DNA from: Actinoallomurus liliacearum
GTDB taxonomy: Bacteria; Actinomycetota; Actinomycetes; Streptosporangiales; Streptosporangiaceae
Length of the DNA stretch: 64,000 bases
Direction: 5' to 3'
Assembly: GCF_039542035.1 (NCBI RefSeq)
Contig: NZ_BAABHJ010000038.1
Coordinates: 62,001 to 126,000 of the forward strand
The notes under the pieces were generated by a model. That model saw only the letters and a list, made by a program, of their open reading frames with translations. It did not search any database and had not been told where the DNA came from. Position numbers and translations under genes: made by a program. Positions within the stretch are counted from its first letter, which is position 1; each line of letters starts with the position of its first letter. Shown here piece after piece: positions 42,011 to 49,133 of this stretch.

Positions 42011-43408
42011 GTGTCGACAGCACTGGACCACCAGGGCACCGCTCCCGGCGACGAGGACGCCGGCTACATACAGTCCCTCGGCAACCGCCAGGTACGCATG
42101 ATCGCGATCGGTGGCGCGATCGGTGTCGGCCTGTTCCTCGGGGCCGGCGGGAGGCTCGCCGCGGCCGGGCCGAGCCTCGTCCTCTCGTACGCCGTCTGCG
42201 GTATCGCGGCGTTCTTCGTCATGCGCGCGCTCGGCGAGCTGGTCCTGCACCGGCCCAGCGCGGGCAGCTTCGTCACGTACGCCCGGGAGTTCATCGGCCC
42301 GTGGGCCGGCTTCGCCAGCGGCTGGATGTACTGGCTCAACTGGGCGATGACCGGGGTGGCCGAGACGACCGCCGCCGGCATCTACGTGCACAAGTGGCTG
42401 CCGCAGATCCCGCAGTGGGTCACGGCCCTGGTCGCCCTCGCCGTGCTCCTGACGGTGAACCTCCTGTCGGTACGGCTCTTCGGCGAGCTGGAGTTCTGGT
42501 TCGCCGTGATCAAGGTCCTCGCCATCGTCGTCTTCCTGTTCGTCGGCCTGTCGCTGGTCCTCACCGGCGCCGGCGTCGGCCACGACCACGCCGGTGTCTC
42601 CAACCTCACCGCGCACGGCGGCTTCCTGCCGCACGGGGTGCCCGTCGTCCTGATGAGCCTGCAGGCGGTGGTGTTCGCCTACTCGGGGATCGAGATGGTC
42701 GGCATCGCCGCCGGCGAGACCGAGAACCCGCGCAAGGTGCTGCCCGGCGCGATCGGCAGCGTGATCTGGCGGATCGGCATCTTCTACGTCGGCTCGGTCC
42801 TGCTGCTCGCCATGGTCCTGCCCTGGACCGTCTACAGCGCGAACGAGAGCCCGTTCGTCACGGTGTTCTCGCGGCTCGGCGTCCCCGGCGCCGGCGACAT
42901 CATGAACGCGGTCGTGCTCACCGCCGCCCTGTCGTCCTGCAACTCGGGCCTGTACTCCACCGGCCGCGTCATGCGGGCGCTGGCCGTCAAGGGCGAGGCG
43001 CCGAGGTTCGTGGGGCGGATGAGCGCGCGGCACGTGCCGTACGGCGGGATCCTGTTCACCTCGATCGTGCTGCTCCTCGGCGTGGTCCTCAACTACGTCG
43101 TGCCGAAGATGGCCTTCGACATCGCCACCTCGATCGCCTCGCTCGGCGTCGTCGCCGTGTGGGCGACCCTGATCTCCTGCCAGCTCCGGCTCCGCGCCCG
43201 CGCGGCCCGCGGCGAGATCGAACGGCCGTCCTTCCGGATGCCGTGGGCCCCGGCGTCGAACTGGGTCACGCTCGGCTTCCTCGTCCTGGTCGTCGTCCTG
43301 ATGGCCTTCGCGGACACGGCCAACAAAATCGCCTTCTGGTGCCTGCCCGGTGTCGCCGTCGTCCTGTTCGTCGGCTGGCGGGTCGTCCGAAACCGCCGCG
43401 CCCCCTGA
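42011..43408 (+). CDS. Amino-acid permease (AAT/APC family)
   Basis: A 465-residue, 12-helix permease. The family start GNRQVRMIAIGGAIGVGLFLGAG (about 24-46) contains the helix 1 substrate-binding break. FAYSGIEMVGIAAGETENPRK marks helix 6 and its loop. LSSCNSGLYSTGRVMRALA and the helix 8-9 loop KGEAPRFVGRMSARHVPYGGIL also fit the AAT family (AnsP, GabP, aromatic or lysine permeases). Substrate is not readable, though the start region is close to L-asparagine permeases. GTG 42011 follows GGAGG by 4 nt. Stand-alone gene. Confidence 0.9.
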   Translation: MSTALDHQGTAPGDEDAGYIQSLGNRQVRMIAIGGAIGVGLFLGAGGRLAAAGPSLVLSYAVCGIAAFFVMRALGELVLHRPSAGSFVTYAREFIGPWAGFASGWMYWLNWAMTGVAETTAAGIYVHKWLPQIPQWVTALVALAVLLTVNLLSVRLFGELEFWFAVIKVLAIVVFLFVGLSLVLTGAGVGHDHAGVSNLTAHGGFLPHGVPVVLMSLQAVVFAYSGIEMVGIAAGETENPRKVLPGAIGSVIWRIGIFYVGSVLLLAMVLPWTVYSANESPFVTVFSRLGVPGAGDIMNAVVLTAALSSCNSGLYSTGRVMRALAVKGEAPRFVGRMSARHVPYGGILFTSIVLLLGVVLNYVVPKMAFDIATSIASLGVVAVWATLISCQLRLRARAARGEIERPSFRMPWAPASNWVTLGFLVLVVVLMAFADTANKIAFWCLPGVAVVLFVGWRVVRNRRAP

Positions 43409-43698
43409 CCCGGGCCCCCGTCCCGGCGGGTGGAACGCTCGGCGAACACTGCCATGACGGGACCGCGTTCCCGACGAACCGGGACAAAGCTCCACCACGC
43501 GGCCGTCTTCGCCGAGCATCCGGCACACCCCCGAACCGCGCCCACCACGCCCGCGACCACCCGGACGCGTCAGGCCTCCGGACCAGTGGGCGCCAGGCCG
43601 GTGAACGCCGGACCGAGCAGACCGGGACCGGCGGGGCCGGGTACGCCGGGGCCGACAGGGGCCGGGCCGGTGGACGCCGGGCCGGGGCGGCGGGGTGG
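43409..43698. repeat. Intergenic with GC-rich repeats between permease and chorismate mutase gene
   Basis: 290 bp without a gene. The right half repeats GGCCGG(T/G)nnACGCCGG at 43596, 43635 and 43665, next to the stop of the convergent chorismate mutase gene (43699). No clear U-run terminator. Confidence 0.5.
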
Positions 43699-44580
43699 TC
43701 AGGCCGGGGAGAGGTCGCGCTCTTCGGACGCCTCCAGGCCGGTCTCGATGACGGCCGTCATGATGCGGCCGAGCCGGTCGGCGCCCAGTCGGGGGGCGCG
43801 CGACACCATGGCCTCGACGATCTCGCGTTCGCGCCGAGGGTCCCGGCCCGCGAAGCCGCCGACCGGCTTGAGCCGCTGCACGGTGGCCGCCAGTTCCGCC
43901 CGGCGCTCCAGCAGCGTCGCCAGCGCCGCGTCGACGCGGTCGATCGCCGCCCGGGCGCCGGGGATCGTCTCCGGCACGTCGTCGCACGTCAGGGCCCCGA
44001 GCAGCGCGGCCTTGGCCCGCACCCCGGCCACCACCGCCGACTCGGCGTCCTCGCCCAGGAGCAGTCCGCACGCGCCCGCCGACAGCGCCGCGACGGCGAG
44101 GTCCGGGGCGGCCGAGACGTCGACGAGGACGGGCCGGTGCCGACCGGCCGCCCGGACCAGCGACAGGTCGATGGTCGCGTGCGGCAGGTGGGTGCGCGTG
44201 CCCGTCTCGCACAGGACGACGTCCTGGTTGCCCTCGGCGACGCAGTACTCGGCGGCCGACAGCCACTCCTCGAGCGTGGCCGCCGGGGCCCGCTGCACGA
44301 CCACGGGACGTCCCGTACGGGCCACCGCCCGCAAGAGCTGGAAGTCCTGCATCCAGGCGCCGCCGACCACGACTCCGTCGGCATGCGTCACGATGGCCGG
44401 CAGGTCCAGGGCGGAGAACGGCTCGACGAGCAGCGGGCCGTGGTACGACCGGCGTACCCGGGTCAGCTCGGCGGCGGCGTTCGCCCGGCCGTGCAGGCGG
44501 CGCAGGCTCACCACGGCGACGTCCGGGTCGGCCGCCGGTCCGGCGATCATGACGGGGGTGTCCCGATCGTGCAGGTCCAT
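43699..44580 (-). CDS. Degenerate DAHP synthase-like domain fused to AroQ chorismate mutase
   Basis: A 293-residue fusion. Residues about 10-200 align with type I DAHP synthase (AroA/AroF, Bacillus type): GAWMQDFQLLRAVARTG, RAPAATLEEWLSAAEY and GNQDVVLCETGTRT are clear. Key catalytic residues are gone. The GPC motif is GPAADP (14-19), the KPRT segment is missing, the Lys of LLKRG is Gln (96), the metal His is Ser/Ala (156-157) and the Glu of EVHPD is Gly (176). Residues 206-283 form an AroQ chorismate mutase with Arg226/227, Lys238, Asp247, Arg250 and Glu251 kept. Predicted activity: chorismate to prephenate for Phe/Tyr. AAGGAG precedes ATG 44580. Expression appears controlled by the attenuator upstream. 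Confidence 0.8.
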   Translation of the reverse strand: MDLHDRDTPVMIAGPAADPDVAVVSLRRLHGRANAAAELTRVRRSYHGPLLVEPFSALDLPAIVTHADGVVVGGAWMQDFQLLRAVARTGRPVVVQRAPAATLEEWLSAAEYCVAEGNQDVVLCETGTRTHLPHATIDLSLVRAAGRHRPVLVDVSAAPDLAVAALSAGACGLLLGEDAESAVVAGVRAKAALLGALTCDDVPETIPGARAAIDRVDAALATLLERRAELAATVQRLKPVGGFAGRDPRREREIVEAMVSRAPRLGADRLGRIMTAVIETGLEASEERDLSPA

Positions 44581-44639
44581 CGGAATCTCCTTCCGGGGCG
44601 GGCCCGGAGCCGAGCCGCCCACTCACGGTGGAAAAGCGA

Positions 44640-44666
44640 AAGGCAGAGCCCGTGGGGCTCTGCCTT
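44640..44666 (-). terminator. Attenuator terminator upstream of the chorismate mutase gene
   Basis: A perfect 12-bp stem AAGGCAGAGCCC/GGGCTCTGCCTT with a 3-nt loop, followed on the minus strand by UUUCGCUUUU. It sits between the leader peptide stop (44688) and the gene start (44580), i.e. inside the transcript leader. Confidence 0.8.
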
Positions 44667-44687
44667 GGCCGGCTCGGGGGTCGTCGC

Positions 44688-44750
44688 TCAGGTCACGGCG
44701 ACCGGCTCACCCGGAGCCGGCTGCATAAACCCGAAATAGCGACGATCCAC
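44688..44750 (-). CDS. Tyr/Phe leader peptide (20 residues)
   Basis: GTG 44750 to TGA 44688 encodes VDRRYFGFMQPAPGEPVAVT, with Tyr-Phe-Gly-Phe at codons 5-8. A TACTCT -10 box lies 6 nt before the GTG, so translation would be leaderless, as described for actinobacterial trp leaders. RNA arms: TCGTCGCT (44738-44745), just at the Tyr codon, can pair with AGCGACGA (44681-44688) after the stop. CCGGCUC (44714-44720) can pair with GAGCCGG at 44702-44708 or with a second copy at 44669-44675. The strong terminator follows. Reading: ribosome stalling on scarce Tyr/Phe-tRNA relieves termination before chorismate mutase. Confidence 0.7.
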   Translation of the reverse strand: MDRRYFGFMQPAPGEPVAVT

Positions 44751-44756
44751 GTGCCC

Positions 44757-44762
44757 AGAGTA
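44757..44762 (-). promoter_or_regulatory. -10 box of the chorismate mutase attenuator transcript
   Basis: TACTCT on the minus strand ends 6 nt before the leader GTG 44750. Confidence 0.55.
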
Positions 44763-44980
44763 GCGGGGGCGACCGGAGGGTCGCCACCCGGCGGGATCCT
44801 CGTCTCGGCCAATGAGACGCACAGCGGTGCCGGGCCCGCGTCACCTCCGGGTAGACCGATGGTCTCGGGCGAGTCAGTGCCGTTCTGTCGTAGGGCGGGC
44901 GTATACCGAGACGATGGGCCTGCGGTGCCTGCCCGCGCGGGTCGCCGGTCACCCCGGAGCGACGAACTCGAAGGGTCACC

Positions 44981-45994
44981 ATGAGCACGGACAAGGCGGT
45001 CAAGGACGACTTCCTCCGACAGGCGGCTCCGTACCGGCGCGAGCTGCTGGCGCACTGCTACCGCATGCTCGGCTCGGTGCACGACGCGGAGGACCAGGTC
45101 CAGGAGACGTACCTGCGCGCGTGGCGCTCCTACGACGGCTTCGAGGGCCGGTCCTCGCTGCGGACGTGGCTGCACCGGATCGCCACCCGCACGTGCCTGA
45201 CCGCCCTGGAGAGCCGGGGTCGCCGGCCCCTGCCGACCGGTCTCGGCGAGCCGAGCGCCGACCCGTACGACACGCCGATCGAGCGGTCCGAGGTGCCCTG
45301 GCTGGAGCCGATCCCCGACGCGATGGCCGGTGCCGAGCACGCCGACCCCGCCGCGATCGTCGCCTCCCGGGAGAGCATCCGGCTCGCGCTGATCGCCGCC
45401 CTGCAGCACCTGCCGCCCCGGCAGCGCGCGGTGCTGATCCTGCGCGACGTGCTGAAGTGGCGGGCCGCCGAGGTGGCGGAGGCGCTGCACACGACCACCA
45501 CGGCGGTGAACAGCATCCTGCAGCGCGCCCGCGCCCGGCTCGACGAGGTGGCGACTCCACCGGAGGATCTGGCCGAGCCGGCGTCGGCGGAGGAGCGTGA
45601 GCTGCTCGCCCGTTACGTCCGGGCGTTCGAGGAATACGACGTCGCCGCCATCGTGGAGCTGCTCACTGCGGACGCCGTCTGGGAGATGCCGCCCTACACC
45701 GGCTGGTACCAGGGCGCCGAGAACATCGGCCGGCTGATCGGCGGGCAGTGCCCCGCCGACGGCCCGGGCGCGATGCGGCTGGTCTCGACCCGGGCGAACG
45801 GCCAACCGGCCTTCGCCGTCTACATGCGCGCCGCCGACGGCGCGCACCACGCCTTCGCGCTGCAGGTGGTCACGCCCGCGCCCACCGGGGTCGCGCACGT
45901 CGTCATGTTCTTCGACCTGCGGCTCTTCGCGAAGTTCGGGCTGCCGGCGGTGCTGCCGCCCGTGCCGGCGGCGCCGATAGCATCGGTGCCATGA
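44981..45994 (+). CDS. ECF sigma factor with SnoaL-like C-terminal domain (SigX5/TIGR02960 type)
   Basis: A 337-residue sigma factor. Sigma-2 spans about 15-80 (LLAHCYRMLGSVHDAEDQVQ, then ETYLRAWRSYDGFEGRSSLR) and sigma-4 about 135-185 (LPPRQRAVLILRDVLKWRAAE, then TTTTAVNSILQRARARL). The remaining about 130 residues are a SnoaL/NTF2-like domain (LLARYVRAFEEYDVAAIVELL, WEMPPYTGWYQGAENIG). This layout matches the TIGR02960 group, which lacks a linked anti-sigma factor; the C-terminal domain itself modulates activity in related ECFs. Its TGA overlaps the downstream AraC gene as ATGA. ATG 44981 follows GAAGGGTC. Confidence 0.92.
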   Translation: MSTDKAVKDDFLRQAAPYRRELLAHCYRMLGSVHDAEDQVQETYLRAWRSYDGFEGRSSLRTWLHRIATRTCLTALESRGRRPLPTGLGEPSADPYDTPIERSEVPWLEPIPDAMAGAEHADPAAIVASRESIRLALIAALQHLPPRQRAVLILRDVLKWRAAEVAEALHTTTTAVNSILQRARARLDEVATPPEDLAEPASAEERELLARYVRAFEEYDVAAIVELLTADAVWEMPPYTGWYQGAENIGRLIGGQCPADGPGAMRLVSTRANGQPAFAVYMRAADGAHHAFALQVVTPAPTGVAHVVMFFDLRLFAKFGLPAVLPPVPAAPIASVP

Positions 45995-46809
45995 GCCGGG
46001 AGGTCGCGCACTACCGGCGGCACCCGGCCGAGCCGGGTGTCGACCTGCTCAGCGCCCGTTACGTCACCCACCGCTACGCCAGGCACGCGCACGCCACCTA
46101 CACCGTCGGACTGATCGAGTCCGGGGTGGAGGAGTTCGAGCACGCCGGGTCGCTGCTGCGGGCGACCACCGGCCAGCTCCTGCTTCTGAACCCGGAGGTC
46201 GTCCACACCGGTCACGCGGGCGTCCCCGAGGGCTGGCGCTACCGCGTGCTGTACCCCACGGTCGACGTCGTCGCGCAGATCGCCGCCGAGCTGGGCGCCC
46301 CGTCCGGCACGCCCTACTTCCCCCAGACGGTGCTGGACGACCCGGAGGCCGTCCGGCTGCTCCGCGCCGTGCACCACAGCGCCGACGGCGGCGACGCGCT
46401 CGCGGCCTCCTCCACGCTGCACCGGGCGCTCGCCGGCCTCCTGCGCCGCCACGCCGCCCGGCCGCCGCGGTCGGTCTCGCGCGGCGCGCCGCCGCGGGCG
46501 GTCCGCGCCGCCCGCGAGATCCTTCACGAGCGGCTGTCCGACCCGCCGTCCCTCGACGACCTGGCCGCCACGGTCGGCGCCGGCCGGTTCGCCCTCCTGC
46601 GCGCGTTCCGCGCCGCGTACGGGCTGCCGCCCCACGCCTACCTGGTCAACCTGCGGGTCCAGCGCGCCCGGGCCCTCCTGGACGCCGGTGTCCGGCCCGC
46701 CGAGGTCGCGGCCGACCTCGGATTCACCGACCAGGCGCACCTGACCCGCCATTTCAAGCGGATCGTCGGCGTGCCGCCCGGCGCCTACCTGCTCGGCCGC
46801 CCCGCCTGA
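45991..46809 (+). CDS. AraC family regulator, AzlCD-associated type
   Basis: A 272-residue AraC protein. An N-terminal cupin-like sensing domain covers about 20-150 (RHAHATYTVGLIESGVEEFEH, LLLLNPEVVHTGHAG). The C-terminal double helix-turn-helix covers about 175-270 (PSLDDLAATVGAGRFALLRAFR, then AAYGLPPHAYLVNLRVQRAR and AAVADLGF-like TDQAHLTRHFKRIVG). This subtype commonly precedes azlC-azlD branched-chain amino-acid exporters, as it does here. It starts inside the sigma factor stop (ATGA), so the two regulators are translationally coupled. A TAGCAT box 8 nt upstream could also give a leaderless start. Confidence 0.9.
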   Translation: MSREVAHYRRHPAEPGVDLLSARYVTHRYARHAHATYTVGLIESGVEEFEHAGSLLRATTGQLLLLNPEVVHTGHAGVPEGWRYRVLYPTVDVVAQIAAELGAPSGTPYFPQTVLDDPEAVRLLRAVHHSADGGDALAASSTLHRALAGLLRRHAARPPRSVSRGAPPRAVRAAREILHERLSDPPSLDDLAATVGAGRFALLRAFRAAYGLPPHAYLVNLRVQRARALLDAGVRPAEVAADLGFTDQAHLTRHFKRIVGVPPGAYLLGRPA

Positions 46810-46882
46810 CCACCCCACCGGCACCCATCCGCTCGGCCGCCCCACTCGCCCGACCGGCCCGCCCGGCGCCTACCCGGGAGGA

Positions 46883-46960
46883 CCACACTTCGTGTCCCGC
46901 TTCTTCATGCCAACGGTCGTGGTCCCCGAGGACCCGGTGACCGGGCAGAACGCTCGATGA
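46883..46960 (+). pseudogene. PhzF-family gene fragment
   Basis: One frame reads PHFVSRFFMPTVVVPEDP followed by VTGQNAR and a stop. It matches the C-domain signature of PhzF proteins, present in the intact copy at 27326-28156 as DFVSRFFAPRVGVPEDP and VTG. Only about 25 codons survive. It lies between the AraC gene and azlC, with no start or remaining domains around it. Confidence 0.65.
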
Positions 46961-47084
46961 GTCCCGGCTCCCGCGAATGAGCCGCTTTGTGTCACTCTGT
47001 CCACCCGATCGCCGAGGCTTCTCGTCCAGGAAGGCGCCGGACTGAACTGCAATTTCGTGCAAGACCGGTAGATGTCGGGCCGCT

Positions 47085-47090
47085 TAGCCT
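47085..47090 (+). promoter_or_regulatory. -10 box of azlCD, leaderless type
   Basis: TAGCCT ends 6 nt before ATG 47097. A TGCA-6-TGCA repeat (47048-47061) upstream is a possible regulator site. Confidence 0.45.
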
Positions 47091-47096
47091 GCGGGC

Positions 47097-47798
47097 ATGG
47101 ATTCGCAGACACGTCCTGCCGTCCGCGACGGACTGGGCGTCGGCCTGGCGGTCGGCCTGTCCGGGCTGGCGTTCGGGGCCGCCGCGGTCGCGGCCGGGCT
47201 CGGTGTGGCGCAGGCCTGCGCGCTGAGCGTCGTGGCGTTCACGGGGGCGTCGCAGTTCGCGCTGATCGGGGTGGTCGCCGGGGGCGGCAACCTGATCGCG
47301 GGGGCTCTCGGCGCCGTCCTGCTGGGCGGCCGCAACGCCCTGTACGGCCTGCGGCTCGCGCCGACGCTCGGCGTGCGCGGGTGGCGCCGGCTGCTGACCG
47401 CCCATCTGGTCATCGACGAGACGACCGCGGTGGCCACGGCCCAGCCCGCCCCCCGGTCGGCTCGCGCGGGTTTCTGGGCCACCGCGATCAGCCTCTACCT
47501 CACCTGGAACCTCTCCACCCTGTTCGGCGCGCTCGGCGCGGCCCGGCTGGGGAACCCGGAGACGTACGGTCTCGACGTGGTCGGTCCGGCGGCGTTCCTC
47601 GCCCTGCTGTGGCCCCGCCTCACCTCCGGCGGCACCGAGCGGATCGTGGCGCTGCTCGCGATGGCCATCGCAGTCGCGACCACGCCGCTGCTGCCGCCGG
47701 GCGTGCCGATCATGCTGGCGGCGGTCGCCGCGCTGGCCGGGATCGTACGCCGCACTCCCCCGGTACGCCCCGCCCCCGAAGAGCTCTCGAGAGTCTAG
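47097..47798 (+). CDS. azlC: Branched-chain amino-acid exporter large subunit AzlC
   Basis: A 233-residue membrane protein with about seven hydrophobic segments. The family hallmarks are LAFGAAAVAAGLGVAQACAL, then SVVAFTGASQFALIGVVAGG (about 44-63) and RNALYGLRLAPTL (about 78-90). With AzlD it forms a BCAA (Leu/Val/Ile) efflux carrier in the cytoplasmic membrane. It is followed after 11 bp by azlD with an AGGAG ribosome site. Probably controlled by the upstream AraC regulator. Confidence 0.93.
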   Translation: MDSQTRPAVRDGLGVGLAVGLSGLAFGAAAVAAGLGVAQACALSVVAFTGASQFALIGVVAGGGNLIAGALGAVLLGGRNALYGLRLAPTLGVRGWRRLLTAHLVIDETTAVATAQPAPRSARAGFWATAISLYLTWNLSTLFGALGAARLGNPETYGLDVVGPAAFLALLWPRLTSGGTERIVALLAMAIAVATTPLLPPGVPIMLAAVAALAGIVRRTPPVRPAPEELSRV

Positions 47799-47809
47799 AC
47801 AGGAGAGTC

Positions 47810-48121
47810 ATGGCCGTCTGGATCGCCGTCCTCGCGACGGGGCTCGGCTGCTACGCGCTCAAACTCGCCGGGCTCGTCGCCCCGCAACGTGTGCTGGACG
47901 ACGAGCGGGTGCGGCGGTTCACCGCGCTGGTACCGGTCGCGCTGCTGACCGCGCTGGTCGCCGTGCAGACACTGGCGCACGGCCGCACGCTGGAGCTGAA
48001 CGGTCCCCGGCTGGCCGGCCTCGCCGCCGCCGTCGTCGCGCTGCTCCTGCGCGCTCCGTTCCTCGTCGTGCTGGTGGTCGCGGCCGCCGTCGCCGCCGGC
48101 CTCCGCGCGCTCGGCGGCTGA
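47810..48121 (+). CDS. azlD: Branched-chain amino-acid exporter small subunit AzlD
   Basis: A 103-residue, four-helix protein starting WIAVLATGLGCYALKLAG, with VRRFTALVPVALLTALVAVQ, typical of AzlD. ATG 47810 is preceded by AGGAGAG (47801-47807). Partner of AzlC in BCAA export. Convergent with the M24 gene (10-bp gap). Confidence 0.9.
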   Translation: MAVWIAVLATGLGCYALKLAGLVAPQRVLDDERVRRFTALVPVALLTALVAVQTLAHGRTLELNGPRLAGLAAAVVALLLRAPFLVVLVVAAAVAAGLRALGG

Positions 48122-48131
48122 ACCGGACGCG

Positions 48132-49133
48132 CTACAGGTCGACGACCGAGAGCAGCCGAGGCGTCTGGTTGAGCCGGCGGGCGCCCATGTCGGTGCAGAC
48201 GACGACGTCCTCGATCCGGGCCCCGTACAACTCGGGCAGGTAGACGCCGGGTCCGATCGACATGGTCACACCCGCGTCGAGGACGGTTCCGTCCTCGGGT
48301 GTCAGGTAGGGCGGCTCGTACGCGTCGAGGCCGATGCCGTGGCCGGTCCGGTGGAGGATGAACGCGCCGTACCCGTTGTCCGTGATGACCTCGCGGGCGA
48401 TCGCGTCGATCTCGCCGACCGCCACACCGGGGCGTACCGCCTCGCACGCGGCGGTCTGCGCGGCCAGCACCACCGAGTACATGGCCTCGAAGTCCTCGGG
48501 CGGCTCGGCCACCACGAACATCCGCGCCGTGTCGGAACAGTAACCGCCGTACCGGCCGCCGAGGTTCACCCGGACGGCGTCACCGGGGTTGATCACCCGG
48601 GCGGAGGGGCGGTGGTGGGGATCGGCCGAGTTCTCCCCCGCCGCGACGGCCACGGACACGATCTCCTCATGCCCGGTCTCGAGCAGCAGGGCCCGCAGCC
48701 GCCGCGCCATCTCGCGCTCCGTCGAGCCGGACCAGGTGAGGTCGCGCGCCGCGACCAGCGCCCGGTCGACCGCGTTCGCCGCGCGGTCCATCACCTCGAT
48801 CTCCTCGGCGGACTTGCGCATCCGCAGCGGGGCGAGCAACGGCGCGGCGGAGGCGATCGGCGTCTCCGGGCCGAGCGACGCCTGCAGGGCGAGCAGCTCA
48901 TGGGCCGGCATCTGCGGATCGACGGCGACCCGCGCGCCGACGGGGATGAGCGCGACCACGTCGCGAGGCGTGTCGACCGCGTGGACCGGCGAGCCGTCGG
49001 GCGTGACGACGAGGAAGGTCGGGAGCGTCGCCTCGAGGAGGTACCTCAGGTTCGACGACGGCCGGAGGACGAGCACGTCGACGGCGTGCGCGGTGAGCAG
49101 GGACCGGAGCCGGTCCAGGCGTTCCGCGCTCAC
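48132..49133 (-). CDS. M24 (pita-bread) family protein with altered metal site
   Basis: A 333-residue protein: creatinase-type N-domain (about 1-105) and M24 catalytic fold (110-325). Conserved parts are DPHHRPSARVINPGD (His173-174) and HRTGHGIGLDAYE. Of the five metal ligands of aminopeptidase P-type enzymes, Asp201 (CSDTAR), His265 and Glu308 (RIEDVV) remain. The first Asp is Asn190 (VRVNLGG) and the EPG Glu is Gly294 (IGPGVY). A two-metal peptidase is therefore unlikely; metal-free or one-metal relatives such as creatinase or ectoine hydrolase-like enzymes are alternatives. Last gene of a peptide ABC operon (ATGA overlap with dppF), so its substrate probably enters through that transporter. 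Confidence 0.8.
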   Translation of the reverse strand: MSAERLDRLRSLLTAHAVDVLVLRPSSNLRYLLEATLPTFLVVTPDGSPVHAVDTPRDVVALIPVGARVAVDPQMPAHELLALQASLGPETPIASAAPLLAPLRMRKSAEEIEVMDRAANAVDRALVAARDLTWSGSTEREMARRLRALLLETGHEEIVSVAVAAGENSADPHHRPSARVINPGDAVRVNLGGRYGGYCSDTARMFVVAEPPEDFEAMYSVVLAAQTAACEAVRPGVAVGEIDAIAREVITDNGYGAFILHRTGHGIGLDAYEPPYLTPEDGTVLDAGVTMSIGPGVYLPELYGARIEDVVVCTDMGARRLNQTPRLLSVVDL

